DNA of 64,000 bases from Nitrospira tepida (lineage in GTDB: Bacteria > Nitrospirota > Nitrospiria > Nitrospirales > Nitrospiraceae), in contig NZ_OX365700.1 in assembly GCF_947241125.1 (NCBI RefSeq), forward strand, positions 3,380,001-3,444,000, written 5' to 3'. Shown in pieces: positions 51,664-61,071 of the stretch. The notes below the pieces were generated by a model. That model had not been told where the DNA came from. It ran no database searches and saw only the letters and a list, made by a program, of their open reading frames with translations. Position 1 is the stretch's first letter. Each line of letters starts with the position of its first letter. A program made the translations under genes and the position numbers.

Positions 51664-53484
51664 ATGCTTGTCAAGAGATTGCTCGTCGGGCTTCCGCTCA
51701 AGACGGCGCAAGCGGCGCATGAGCGTCTATCCAAAACTCTTGCCCTCGCAATCTTTTGCCCGAACCCGCTCTCCTCGGTCGCCTACGCCACGGAAGAAAT
51801 CCTCCTGGTGCTCGTGCTGGCAGGCACCGTCGCGCTGCATTGGTCCATTCCGCTGAGCTTCGCCATCGTCGGCTTGATCGCGATCCTGAACGTCTCCTAC
51901 CGGCAAATCATCTACGAATACCCCGAAGGCGGAGGCGCATACCTGGTCGCAAAATCCAATATCGGCGAACTGCCCGGCCTGGTCGCGGCGGCGGCCTTGC
52001 TGATCGACTACACCTTGACCGTTGCCGTCAGCACGGCGGCCGGGATCGCGGCCATCACCTCCGCCTGGCCCTCCTTATATGAGCATCGTGTCGCCTTGGG
52101 GCTGTCGGCGGTCGCGCTGGTCGTGGTGATCAACCTCCGGGGAGTCAGGGAAACCGGCAAGATCTTCGCGTTTCCGACGTATTTTGCGTTGTTGGCCCTT
52201 TCCGCCATGATCATTGTGGGATACGCGCAACTGCTCGTCGGCGGACGCCCCCCGGGCGGGCCTTCCGAAGCCGCGGCCACGCCGATGCTCGAGAGTCTTA
52301 CGTTTTTCCTGATCTGCCGGGCCTTTGCCGCAGGATGCACCGCCGTCACCGGCATGGAAGTGATCTCCAACGGAGTGAAAGCGTTTCGTCCGCCCGAACC
52401 TCGGAACGCCGCGGCGACCATGAGCGTCATGTCGATCATTCTCGCGGGCTTGTTCTTAGGCATCAGCGGGTTGGCCTATTATCATGGCGTCGCGCCGAAG
52501 GCGGACGAAACCGTGGTGTCTCAACTGGCGCATCACGTCTTCGGAGACGGCCCGCCGTACTATGTGGTGCAGGCCGCGACCATGATGCTCCTGATCCTGG
52601 CGGCCAACAGCAGCTTCAGCGGCTTTCCTCCCCTGGGAAGCGCGCTGGCCCGCGACGGCTATATGCCGCACCAGATGTCCGGTGTGGGGGATCGGCTGGT
52701 CTTTTCAAACGGCATTATCATCCTGGGGGTGCTGGCCGGGCTGCTCCTACTCATTTTTGAGGGAGACACCCACGCCCTCATCCCCCTGTATGCCATCGGC
52801 GTGTTCATTTCCTTTACCTTGTCTCAAACCGGCATGGTCTTACGATGGAAGACCAAACGGGGGGCGGGATGGCAACGGAAATTGATGGTCAACGGGCTCG
52901 GCGCCGTGACGACGGGGATCTCGACGCTCGTGATCACCGCGACGAAATTCACGCAGGGGGCCTGGATTGTGATCCTGCTGATCCCCATTCTCATCGTCTG
53001 GTTCCGGTCAATCCGCAGCCATTACAAGGCCGTCGCGGATCAGGTCATGCTCTCCAGGGACCTCCGCCCGCCGCTCCCGCGCCGCAATATCGTGTTGGTG
53101 CCGATCGGCGGCGTCAATCGCGCGGTCATTCGTGCCATCGACTATGCCCGACAGGCCTCCAGCGATGTCCGCGCCGTCTTGGTGGATGTCGATCCCGAGG
53201 AAACCGCCCGCATCGAGATTCAATGGGCGCAATGGGGATGCGGCGTCCCACTCATCGTCCTGCCCTCGCCCTATCGATCGATCCTCGAAACCCTGCTGGA
53301 CTATATCGAACAACTCTTGCAGAAGGACCAGGACGGATGGGTGACCGTAGTCCTGCCGGAAATCTTGCCGGCGCGCTGGTGGCAGAACATTCTGCACAAT
53401 CAGCGCGCCTTGATGTTGAAAGCGGCGCTGTTATTCAAAGAGCGCGTGATCCTCACCGACGTGCCCTACCACCTCCAGCGATAA
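51664..53484 (+). CDS. APC-superfamily amino acid permease
   Basis: The 606-residue protein has about twelve membrane helices and APC features: LSSVAYATEEILLVLVL near the start, YRQIIYEYPEGGGAYLVAK, and SNGVKAFRPPEPRNAAATM. A C-terminal soluble part of about 140 residues begins near IVLVPIGGVNRAVIRAIDYAR and resembles a universal-stress-like domain, as seen in several APC and KUP-type transporters. Substrate is unknown; potassium or amino acid uptake are both possible. The secreted PKD-like protein gene follows after 16 bases. Confidence 0.85.
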   Translation: MLVKRLLVGLPLKTAQAAHERLSKTLALAIFCPNPLSSVAYATEEILLVLVLAGTVALHWSIPLSFAIVGLIAILNVSYRQIIYEYPEGGGAYLVAKSNIGELPGLVAAAALLIDYTLTVAVSTAAGIAAITSAWPSLYEHRVALGLSAVALVVVINLRGVRETGKIFAFPTYFALLALSAMIIVGYAQLLVGGRPPGGPSEAAATPMLESLTFFLICRAFAAGCTAVTGMEVISNGVKAFRPPEPRNAAATMSVMSIILAGLFLGISGLAYYHGVAPKADETVVSQLAHHVFGDGPPYYVVQAATMMLLILAANSSFSGFPPLGSALARDGYMPHQMSGVGDRLVFSNGIIILGVLAGLLLLIFEGDTHALIPLYAIGVFISFTLSQTGMVLRWKTKRGAGWQRKLMVNGLGAVTTGISTLVITATKFTQGAWIVILLIPILIVWFRSIRSHYKAVADQVMLSRDLRPPLPRRNIVLVPIGGVNRAVIRAIDYARQASSDVRAVLVDVDPEETARIEIQWAQWGCGVPLIVLPSPYRSILETLLDYIEQLLQKDQDGWVTVVLPEILPARWWQNILHNQRALMLKAALLFKERVILTDVPYHLQR

Positions 53485-53500
53485 CCGTCAGGAGTCCACC

Positions 53501-54610
53501 ATGTCGATAGCTTGCCCAATGAGACGAGAAATGATCCTGTTTCTGGCCGCCGGCGGACTCAGCCTGTTGCTCGTCGAGCCGGCCTGGCCGTTCAAGATCC
53601 TGGAACCAGCCGAGCAGGGACAATTCCAATCCGGCCAGACCGTGACCGCCAGGGTCGATCTCGGCAAGGATACCGGCGTCATCAAGGTCCGGTACTATTG
53701 GTATCCGGAGCATGCCGAGACGTTGGTGCAGGGCGACGAGAACGAACCTCAGCCGGCGGGAACTTCGTCGCTCTCCACGGGACCGCGGGGCCGAGAGGAG
53801 GACAGCGCGACCGGCCAACCGATCGTCGCAAGGCCGGCCCTGGTCTCGACCGCCGAGAACGACCCGCCCTTCGGGGGAAAGTTGACGATCCCGCGTGAGG
53901 CGGTGGGCACTATCCGGCTCCTGGCCGTGGCGGAGATTTCGCGCGGCCGGCTCGGGATTCAGACGTCCTTCGACGAAATCCTCGTCAAGGCCGAGCCTCC
54001 CAGTGAACTCACGGCCATCGACTTCGAAACCGACAAGCCCCTGAAGCTCGGCCGGATCGGACAGGCCGCCAGCTATGAACAGGTGGACTTTCGCGGCAAG
54101 ACTATCGAATTGCCGATTGTCGGCCTCTTCGCCGACGGCGTGACGAGGAGCCTGTCCTCCCCCTCGACCGGCACTACGATCATCTCTTCCAATCCCGAAG
54201 TCATCAAAGTGGAGCCCTACGGCTTGCTCCGGCTGACCGGCAGCGGCCGCACCATCCTGACCGTCAAGAATCGTGGCAAGGAAGCTGCGCTGGAGGTCAT
54301 CGCCGCCCTGTCCGAGGAGCCGAACGAGCCGCCGATCGCCGACGCCGGAGAGAATCGGACGGTGAAATCTGGCCGGAAGGTCGAATTGAACGGTCTCAAA
54401 AGCCGGGACCCGGAGGGCGAAGCGCTGTTCTACTATTGGAGCCAGGTCCGCGGCAGCAAGGTGCCGTTGCTCGATCTGAACATGCCCCGGGCGTCCTTCG
54501 TCGCGCCGACCGTCTCCGAACCGCGGCTATTCCGGTTCCGGCTGCGGGTCTACGACAAGATGGGGGCGGATAGCTTGCCGGCGTTTGTGGATGTCACGGT
54601 GGAACCGTGA
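53501..54610 (+). CDS. Secreted protein with a PKD-like domain
   Basis: This 369-residue protein has a hydrophobic N-terminus (MILFLAAGGLSLLLVEPAWP) fitting a signal peptide, Ig-like or BIG2-like segments in the middle (TTIISSNPEVIKVEPYGLLRLTGSGRTILTVKN) and a PKD-like domain near the end (PPIADAGENRTVKSGRKVELNG, then YYWSQV). Such domains mediate contacts outside the cell. AGGAG lies seven bases before the ATG at 53501. It follows the permease closely but no functional link is known. Confidence 0.75.
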   Translation: MSIACPMRREMILFLAAGGLSLLLVEPAWPFKILEPAEQGQFQSGQTVTARVDLGKDTGVIKVRYYWYPEHAETLVQGDENEPQPAGTSSLSTGPRGREEDSATGQPIVARPALVSTAENDPPFGGKLTIPREAVGTIRLLAVAEISRGRLGIQTSFDEILVKAEPPSELTAIDFETDKPLKLGRIGQAASYEQVDFRGKTIELPIVGLFADGVTRSLSSPSTGTTIISSNPEVIKVEPYGLLRLTGSGRTILTVKNRGKEAALEVIAALSEEPNEPPIADAGENRTVKSGRKVELNGLKSRDPEGEALFYYWSQVRGSKVPLLDLNMPRASFVAPTVSEPRLFRFRLRVYDKMGADSLPAFVDVTVEP

Positions 54611-55074
54611 GCCCGCGTTGCCCATGGACGCTTCTGCTGCAATCGCGCATTCGCTGCTGCGACAAGCCTACGCGCGCTTCCATTTGCGCGTAGTCGGGCG
54701 GGCTCGCCGCTCAGTCGGTCAACGTACCGCGGTGGGTACGCCTTCCTCCTTCTCGGCTCCACGCGCCCGTCTCGCCACGCGACTGCGCGATTTCGCGACG
54801 ACCCGCCATGGACACCGAGGGCTTTCCCGTTTTTCCAGATAAGAGAGATCTGCACGGTTTGGATTGTCACGGAGAAAGAAAGGATTCGGTGGCATTCCGT
54901 CTCACCTGTTTCCCAAGGCTGTACACGAATAACCTGGGCACTCTCGTTGCTGAACACTCCCGCAAACTTTATCCTCAGTCGCATGTCTGCTAGATACCAC
55001 AAGCCATCGGCTTCAGTTTCCGACCCTCATGTTGTCTCGCAGGAAAACCTTTATCCTGACAAACTGACGGCCAA
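54611..55074. other. Gene-poor stretch with a possible dispersed repeat
   Basis: This 464-base region has no convincing gene. The part from about 54622 to 54811 is bounded by ccatgg at both ends and has a short-period, very GC-rich composition distinct from the A/T-richer remainder (54812-55074). It could be a remnant of a dispersed repeat or of a lost gene; nothing in the window proves it. Confidence 0.4.
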
Positions 55075-55780
55075 CTAAGACGATATCTGTTTAGGTTGAA
55101 CCCGTAGACGGTTGTTGTCGTCAAGATCGACAAGAAACACTGCTCGATCAGGCTCTGCCCCATCGCCGTGTGCAAAAATAGTGAACTCATATCGTCGAGG
55201 GTCCATCCCAGTTTGTACGAATGTAACGGTATGAGGAACGACGAACGGATTAGCCGGGTTTCCGGGCCATTCATCCTTCATCACCACATCGATGTATTCA
55301 GTTTGATCAAGGTCCAATGAAAATTCACGTCTCGCAGCATTATTAGTGACGGGCCTGTCGTGCATAACGCGCAGAGGCACTGGGGTGCGTACCTGGGTCG
55401 GTGGTTCAATCTTTTCCAATTGGACTTCTACTCGATCGATTGTGACTCCCCCAACATTCTTCACGCCAACGCGATGTAGTCTCCGTATCGCAGCGTTTCC
55501 GTGACTATCAAAGATGGTGTCCACTTGCTCGTATGGATACCCTGTACCGGCAACTATCTTCACCTTTTTTCTTTGCAATTTTTGAAGTTGCTCCTCAAAT
55601 TGATACACCCACTATTCGCAATTCGTGATACGTAAGAATGGCTGCAACGACGAACCCGGTCAAAAGGAAATATGGCCACCAAGAGGAAGGAAGCGAAATG
55701 TTGTGATTTGAAACCATATCCAGTAATCCAAAAGGGTCAGCGAGAAACGTTAATAGAACGTAATACCAATGCTTCACCAA
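55075..55780 (-). pseudogene. Frameshifted membrane-anchored hypothetical protein
   Basis: Two adjoining minus-strand frames read as one protein split by a single-base shift. The upstream part (55595-55780) has two hydrophobic segments and runs to YHELRIVGVSI; the downstream part (55075-55608) begins YQFEEQLQKLQRKKVKIV and is soluble. Removing one G from the GGG at 55608-55610 joins them as RIVVYQFEEQLQ without loss. The second part lacks a ribosome site. No family is recognised. Base use is more A/T-rich than the neighbours, and an IS5-type element lies just upstream, which suggests transfer or decay. Confidence 0.6.
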
Positions 55781-55806
55781 ACCTCGGAAAAATAGACCTG
55801 CAGATT

Positions 55807-55810
55807 CTAG
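55807..55810. repeat. CTAG target duplication, left copy
   Basis: CTAG abuts the left inverted repeat of the IS5-type element; the matching copy is at 56692-56695. CTAG is a palindrome, so some of the match could be chance. Confidence 0.7.
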
Positions 55811-56691
55811 AAGTCATTTCAAAACCTTCCGAAGCGTGATCAGGGCACAGGCCAGATGAAAGAAGCCCCCATAAGTGTCCATCAGGCGATCATACCGGAC
55901 GGTCAGTCGCCGGAAGTTGCCCAGCCAGCCGATCGTGCGCTCCACGATCCAGCGGCGCCGGTAGCGGCGCAACTTGCGCCCGTCCTGAGGGGTGGCCCGC
56001 TGGTTATTGGCCCTGGCCGGAATGATCGGCTCAATCCCGCGACGGACCAACAGGGCCCGGGCGGCATTGCTGTCATATCCCCGGTCCGCAATCAGCCGCT
56101 CCGGCCGCTTGCGGGGCCGCCCCGGCCGATGCGGGCGTGTCACGGCGATCGTGTCGAGCGTCGCGTCGAGGAGCCGGACCTCCGCCGGGGACGCCGAATC
56201 CAGGTATGCTCCCAACGGAGTACCCGCGCCATCGACCAATACCATCCATTTTGTGCCCTTGCCGCGCTTGGTCGGCCCGACGTTGGCGCCCCCGTTTTCG
56301 CCGGCGCGAAGCTCCCATCGAGGAAGCACTCGTTCCAGCGCAGTTTCTGCGCGTCATTCAAGTGGGCCAGCAAGGCCCGCCACAGCGTCAGCAAGACCCC
56401 GCTGGCTTCCCACTGCCGCAGCCGTCGCCAACAGGTGCTCGGGCTGCCATACCGCTTGGGCAGTTCGCTCCACGGTGCGCCGGTCCACAGAATCCAGAGT
56501 ATCCCTTCGAAGCAGCGCCGAGCGTCGGCAGGCGGTCGGCCGCCCTTCGGTCGGCGCGGGGCCGGGGGTAAATGGGGACGAATCTGGTCCCATTGCGCAT
56601 CGGTCAGCTGGCGCCACGCCATGTGTCCTCCTTTCCTTGAAGGCCGTCATGGCGCGGATTCTACTCCTTTTCCGAGGTTTTGAAATAACTT
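55811..56691 (-). mobile_element. IS5-family insertion sequence (881 bp)
   Basis: The element is bounded by imperfect inverted repeats: AAGTCATTTCAAAACCT at 55811 and the complement of AAGTTATTTCAAAACCT ending at 56691 (one mismatch in 17). It is flanked by CTAG copies at 55807-55810 and 56692-56695, a target duplication of the type made by IS5-group elements. It contains one transposase coded in two overlapping frames. It inserted just upstream of the frameshifted gene at 55075-55780. Confidence 0.88.
55814..56622 (-). CDS. IS5-family transposase, two frames joined by a -1 shift
   Basis: The first frame (56140-56622) starts MAWRQLTDAQWDQIRPHLPP and holds the IS5-type N-terminal domain; the second (55814-56329) holds the catalytic part with LVDGAGTPLGAYLD, ADRGYDSNAAR and RRWIVERTIGWLGNFRR. 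The join fits a -1 shift in the A4-C-G5 tract at 56289-56298 (plus coordinates), as known for this group. The fused product is about 268 residues. No stop or loss of a key acidic residue was noticed, so the element may be active. Confidence 0.85.
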
Positions 56692-56975
56692 CTAGAAGGT
56701 TTTTCATCTGGCTGGCCGAGAGGTAGCCTACCACGTCACTCCAGGATATGTGTCCCAGGATTCAAAGGGAAGCAATGAGGGCATATTCTACATTTTCTGC
56801 TTACCCCTGGTCGCCCCGTGCGCTTACTCAACAATCTGGAAGCGCTACTCGCTTAAATCACATTCAGGAAGTCTTGGAGTTTCACCAGTCCGTACTGGAA
56901 CGGTAGAAGCCGATGCATTCCTTCATTCATTGGGGAACGGAGCACATGATTCCCGCTGAACAGTGACAGACCCCA
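56692..56975. other. Intergenic region right of the IS element
   Basis: No convincing gene is present in these 284 bases. A short plus-strand frame near 56750 lacks a good ribosome site and a recognisable protein. The CTAG copy at 56692-56695 is the right target duplication. Confidence 0.4.
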
Positions 56976-58574
56976 TCAGGCCTTGCTCGCCCGCACCGGC
57001 TTATAGGTTTGGCGGGCCTTCCGCAATTCCTCGATGTGCCGCCGCAGAGCGGGGCCGAATTGGGAACGGAGAACCGTTCTGCGCATCGACGCGATAGCGT
57101 TCTCCACCTTGTCGATCCGGTTTCTGAGTTGCTCGACCAATTCCTTCCCTGAGCGGGTCAACCATCCAAGGGGCGCCTGTGCATATTCGAGATCCTGAAT
57201 CGAATAACGCACCGACTCGACCTCCTCCAAACAGCGAAACTGGGCGCGAAGGAGATCGCGCGACGTCAAGCCGGCAGCGCTCCACCGCTTCGGATCTGAT
57301 CTTCCCCACAAGGCCAACCGCTCAAACAAGAGCGCCCCCATCGTAAACGTAAACGTGGCGTGGAGAATGCCGCGGATCGGGCGAAGGCTGCGCCGCCAGG
57401 GAGAATAGAACAGTTCTTGATTGTGGTCTCCCTTATAGAAGACATACTTCCGGAGCAACAGGTTCAGGTGGTGATGGCTGTTCTCATGGATGAGGTCGTC
57501 GATGAGGTCCAGTTGATCCCGCTCGAACAAGTTAATGAAGGACAGGCCCGGCCTGTGACGGTAGCTGAAGCTCACGACGCCGCTCGCCTGCAGTGGCACT
57601 ACTCTCATGGTAAACAGCGACAACAGATCGAGCCCCTCCGGCCAGGCTTCCGCGATCGCGTCAATGGCCCGGTGGAGGCGAGCGATCAAGGTCGTCGGAG
57701 AAGGCCGCACATCGAGAGGCCTCCGCTGCCGGTCATACACCAACGTCGGCCCGAGGGTGAGCCCATGTCTCCAACAGGCATCGGCCGCTCTTACATACAC
57801 CGGCGGATGGTACGTGCATTGCCACCTCGGCTCATCCTCGGAGACGAGGATCACGGACCGCTTGCGACCGACTTTGAGAGCTATCTCACCGGTCGAAATC
57901 TCGAATCGCGGGGAAGAGCGTCTGCCGCTCGCCCGCATGGGAACTACCGGAGGCATGGACACGAAGGCGCCATCGAGACCGACCGAAAGCGTCCTCGATG
58001 CTTGGGCGCGTTCCAAGTCAACATCGAGATCGCCCGGGACGATCCACCGCTTCCGCTTCCCATATCGCAACCATCGACAGGGTAAGCCAGGCACGAGAGT
58101 CAGAGATTCCTGTATCAACTCCCGGCTCAGACGTTCGCACAGCTTGGCCAAGCGCGGAACAAGACGCGAGGGCTCAGGCCTTCGGTTCGGAAAGAGCTCG
58201 TCCAGGTACGTATGTTCATAGAACCGTTCCAGACACTCGGCGAGAAACTGCTCGGCGAACTCCGCTCGATCGGGCTCGCGCTGGAGTTGCGACAGGACGT
58301 CGATGAAATACAGCAGGTCGTTCAAGCCCTCGACCCATCCGACGACTTTCCATGAATCCAAGGCCTCAGGGCTCAGCACGTCTCCAAGCAAGCGAAAATA
58401 GGAGAGCGGCAGATCGAATCGATCGACGGCTTCGGGATACTGTTGCTCCAGGTCATCACAAAGCTCTCGCAGGAGTGTCTTGATCGACCGGCGAAACGAG
58501 TGCTTCAGGCGGGTGAGCCAGGCTATGTGGAAGGGATCGAGCGGCACAGGGATCCAATTCGATGCGACCACCAC
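56976..58574 (-). CDS. Homologue of aKG-HExxH peptide beta-hydroxylases
   Basis: The 532-residue protein resembles the HExxH-motif family that hydroxylates peptides in some RiPP pathways (iron/alpha-ketoglutarate enzymes with HExxH). It has LIHENSHHHLNLLL (HENSH, 363-367), and about 20 residues later LFYSPWRRSLRPIRGILHATF, matching the family's YYAPWRDDPRP...HGVY pattern with a further His (405). N- and C-terminal parts are helical. Adjacent precursor peptides or maturation partners were not found. It is surrounded by an IS element and a zinc-ribbon gene, so it may be horizontally acquired. Confidence 0.72.
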   Translation of the reverse strand: MVVASNWIPVPLDPFHIAWLTRLKHSFRRSIKTLLRELCDDLEQQYPEAVDRFDLPLSYFRLLGDVLSPEALDSWKVVGWVEGLNDLLYFIDVLSQLQREPDRAEFAEQFLAECLERFYEHTYLDELFPNRRPEPSRLVPRLAKLCERLSRELIQESLTLVPGLPCRWLRYGKRKRWIVPGDLDVDLERAQASRTLSVGLDGAFVSMPPVVPMRASGRRSSPRFEISTGEIALKVGRKRSVILVSEDEPRWQCTYHPPVYVRAADACWRHGLTLGPTLVYDRQRRPLDVRPSPTTLIARLHRAIDAIAEAWPEGLDLLSLFTMRVVPLQASGVVSFSYRHRPGLSFINLFERDQLDLIDDLIHENSHHHLNLLLRKYVFYKGDHNQELFYSPWRRSLRPIRGILHATFTFTMGALLFERLALWGRSDPKRWSAAGLTSRDLLRAQFRCLEEVESVRYSIQDLEYAQAPLGWLTRSGKELVEQLRNRIDKVENAIASMRRTVLRSQFGPALRRHIEELRKARQTYKPVRASKA

Positions 58575-58684
58575 TGATGGTCGAGGCGCACTCTATCGCA
58601 GAGAGGATCAGAGGGGCAAATTTATGAAGATTTGGGAAGAAGGAGTTGAGAGGGCAATTGGAATCACTGATTCTCTTATCGCCA

Positions 58685-58736
58685 CCTGCCGTCTTGGTGA
58701 GAGCGACTCTTTGAGAGCCACCTCCAGGACGGCAGG
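58685..58736. repeat. 9-bp inverted repeat with 34-base spacer
   Basis: CCTGCCGTC and GACGGCAGG lie within the 176-base gap between the HExxH gene and the zinc-ribbon gene. No T-run follows on either side. It may be a weak terminator for the zinc-ribbon gene or a regulatory hairpin. The rest of the gap shows no gene I trust. Confidence 0.35.
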
Positions 58737-58750
58737 ACCTCGCACCGGCT

Positions 58751-58993
58751 TCAAGCCGTCATCGCCACAGCCGGGGACGTCGGATCAGCTTCGGGCTGCT
58801 TTTCGGGGGCATCCACAACCACCAGCCTCGGCGCTTGCGAGGCCTGAGCCGCCCGATGCTTCAGAATCAACGGGTCCACAATGTTGCCGCAGGCCACGCA
58901 TCGCCAAGTCTTGATCCACATGGGCCCCAGGCTTTCCTTGACATCGAGCAGGTGATCTTCAACCATCAGCCCGTGACAACGTGTGCACTTCAT
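58751..58993 (-). CDS. Small zinc-ribbon protein
   Basis: An 80-residue protein with CTRCHG near the start and CVACGN later, a four-cysteine zinc-ribbon layout, followed by a low-complexity Pro/Ala tail. AAAGGAGG lies seven bases ahead of the ATG at 58993, which sets the start; a longer reading to 59044 is unlikely. Such small ribbons may bind nucleic acid or protein; no function can be given. Confidence 0.78.
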   Translation of the reverse strand: MKCTRCHGLMVEDHLLDVKESLGPMWIKTWRCVACGNIVDPLILKHRAAQASQAPRLVVVDAPEKQPEADPTSPAVAMTA

Positions 58994-59253
58994 GTTCGCC
59001 TCCTTTGTTTGTCCGGTTTCGGTCATTCTGTTTGCGCGTCTCACGGGGCTGTCATCGCAACGCAGATGCCATGAATGCGGCCGCCATCAGCTCAAAATTC
59101 GACTGTTTCGCAGACGATCACAAATCATTAGAATTGGCGAGGTTATGAGAAAGGCGGACGATGCCTGTCCGACCGGCCTCGCGGGGCTCCCATCGATCGG
59201 GAGGGGGTGCCGGCCTCGATCAATCCCTCGAAAGGTTGGGCACGAGGAGGATC

Positions 59254-60741
59254 ATGTCGCTGTCTGCGGCGGAAATTGGCGCTGTCCTGTCCGAAATTCG
59301 GCCGGCTCTTCTTGGCGGATGGGTTCAGAAAATCTACCAACCCACAGACACCGCCATCACCCTGGAAGTTCGCGTACCGGGCAAGACCGTCGCCTTGCAT
59401 CTCTCCGTCTTCCCAGGCGCGACACGGCTGCACCTGCTGTCGGCCCACTTGCCGAACCCCGAGCGCCCCCCGTCCTTCTGTCAACTGCTTCGCGCCCACC
59501 TGCTCGGAGCGCGGGTCGAAGAACTCCAGCAATGGCAAGGGGACCGGATCGTCGAGATCAGGCTGCAAACCAAGGAGGGGACTCGAACACTGGCGGCGGA
59601 ACTTACAGGACGGAGCGCGAACCTATTCTATGTCGATGCGACCGGTCACGTGCGTGCGGCCCTCCGGCCGGCGCCGGAACGGACCGGTAAACCCTGGCTC
59701 GCTGGAATCGGCCAGCCCGGGACAGATCCGCCGCAGACCACGCGACAGCGGTTCACGCCGTCATCGGCCTCTGCGGACGATCCGGACTATCCGGTGTCGC
59801 AAGCGATTGAGCAGCATTACGCGCAAGAGGAATCGGAGGCGCAGGCCCGGCGTCTTGAACAAGAACGGTTGCAGAGCTTGACCCGCCAGTTGAAACGTCT
59901 TACCCGGCGCATCCTCGGCATGGAGGAAGACCTTGACAAGGCTCGGCGTTATGAATCCTACGGACGTTACGGCGAGTTGCTGAAAGCCCACCTCGCCCAG
60001 GTGCAGAAAGGACAGGACCGGGTGACCGTAGAAGATTACTTTGATCCCGAGCTGACGCCAATCACGATCCCGTTGGATCCGGCCAAGACTCCCACGGCTA
60101 ACATGCACGACTATTTTCAGAAACATCGGAAGTTTCTTGCCGCCGAGACCGAGATCCGTCCGAGGCTGGAGGCGGCGGAACGAGAGCAGACACAACTCCG
60201 GGAAGAGATCGACCGGATTCGCCGCGGCGAGTGGCGCCCACCGGCCGGCAAGGAACCGACCACGAACCGGCGTCGCAGCCAGCTAGGCGATCGTCAGGGC
60301 CGACCGGGTCACGCGCCTCCCCGCCGAGGCCCGTTCCGCCGGTTCACGTCCGTCGATGGACATCCGATTTATGTCGGACGGAACGCCCAGGAGAACGAAG
60401 AACTCACCCACCGGTTTGCGCAGGGGGACGATCTCTGGCTCCACGCCCGTGGTGTTCCCGGCTCCCATGTCGTCGTGCGCCTTCCGAAAGGCCTTGAGCC
60501 CCCCCTCGAAACACTCAGGGACGCCGCCACGCTCGCGATTCTCTACAGTGATTTCAAGAAGAGCGGCAAGGGCGATGTGATCTACACCAGGAAGAAGTGG
60601 GTGAAGAAGGCGAAAGGAAGAGCCGCCGGCACGGTGACGGTCACTCAGGAACGAACGATCTTCCTCCAATTGGATAAGACAAGATTGGACCGGCTGAAAA
60701 ATACCGCGGGCTTATTGCATCGGGATCATGAGATCAACTGA
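59254..60741 (+). CDS. rqcH: RqcH/NFACT family protein
   Basis: The 495-residue protein has an NFACT-N domain (GWVQKIYQPTDTAITLEV, then SAHLPNPERPPSFCQLLRAHLLGA), a coiled coil in the middle and the C-terminal NFACT-R (DUF814) domain with YVGRNAQENEELTH, DDLWLHARGVPGSHVVVR and GDVIYTRKKWVKK. RqcH works in ribosome rescue by adding Ala tails to stalled nascent chains. A Pro/Arg-rich linker before the DUF814 part is unusual. The start at 59254 has GGAGG upstream. Confidence 0.87.
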   Translation: MSLSAAEIGAVLSEIRPALLGGWVQKIYQPTDTAITLEVRVPGKTVALHLSVFPGATRLHLLSAHLPNPERPPSFCQLLRAHLLGARVEELQQWQGDRIVEIRLQTKEGTRTLAAELTGRSANLFYVDATGHVRAALRPAPERTGKPWLAGIGQPGTDPPQTTRQRFTPSSASADDPDYPVSQAIEQHYAQEESEAQARRLEQERLQSLTRQLKRLTRRILGMEEDLDKARRYESYGRYGELLKAHLAQVQKGQDRVTVEDYFDPELTPITIPLDPAKTPTANMHDYFQKHRKFLAAETEIRPRLEAAEREQTQLREEIDRIRRGEWRPPAGKEPTTNRRRSQLGDRQGRPGHAPPRRGPFRRFTSVDGHPIYVGRNAQENEELTHRFAQGDDLWLHARGVPGSHVVVRLPKGLEPPLETLRDAATLAILYSDFKKSGKGDVIYTRKKWVKKAKGRAAGTVTVTQERTIFLQLDKTRLDRLKNTAGLLHRDHEIN

Positions 60742-61071
60742 GTTCACAATAAGAACCTACCATCATGAAAGAGGTGATAAAGGGGTGATAGTCGGTAGGC
60801 TGTATGTAGGCCATGGGAAGAGCAAGAAGAACTGTCAGAGGAGAGTGACAAAGTAAATTAAGAGGGCCTGCGGGTTCGAAGCCTCTTAGCGACAAGTGAG
60901 GCATGTATGCCGGGCGCCAGCACAGTGAGAAAGGCGGAAAGAGTTTGACCAGATTGGGGAGGATTGTATCATTGACTCTGAGCGCGCTGAGATCTGAATC
61001 GGCTTACTATATCGTCGAATATCGTCTAGGCACCGGTCCCATGTCAGGCGGGAAGGGAGCGGAACAGCCAG
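60742..61071. other. Intergenic region before the two-component group
   Basis: The 330 bases hold no trustworthy gene. A promoter-like pair lies at 60945-60972. A stretch at 60756-60800 can fold through CCTACC and GGTAGG, and a TTCGAA-like string near 60877 does not form a tRNA. Confidence 0.45.
60945..60972 (+). promoter_or_regulatory. Candidate promoter for the PAS kinase operon
   Basis: TTGACC and TATCAT are separated by 16 bases, about 100 bases ahead of the kinase start at 61072. Confidence 0.4.

Noticed and set aside
54550-55002. A 150-residue open frame on the minus strand
   Set aside because: It overlaps the end of the PKD-like gene, has no ribosome site and its protein is low complexity and Arg-rich, as expected from GC-rich non-coding DNA.
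56750-56959. A 69-residue plus-strand frame as a possible peptide substrate of the HExxH protein
   Set aside because: It lacks a good ribosome site and a leader-core layout, and it faces the opposite way to the HExxH gene.
58620-58914. A plus-strand frame beginning MKIWEEGVERAIG
   Set aside because: Its second half is the antisense of the zinc-ribbon gene and no supporting ribosome site is present.
60860-60905. A TTCGAA-containing string resembling a tRNA T-loop
   Set aside because: The flanking bases do not pair as a T-stem and no acceptor, D or anticodon arm can be drawn.
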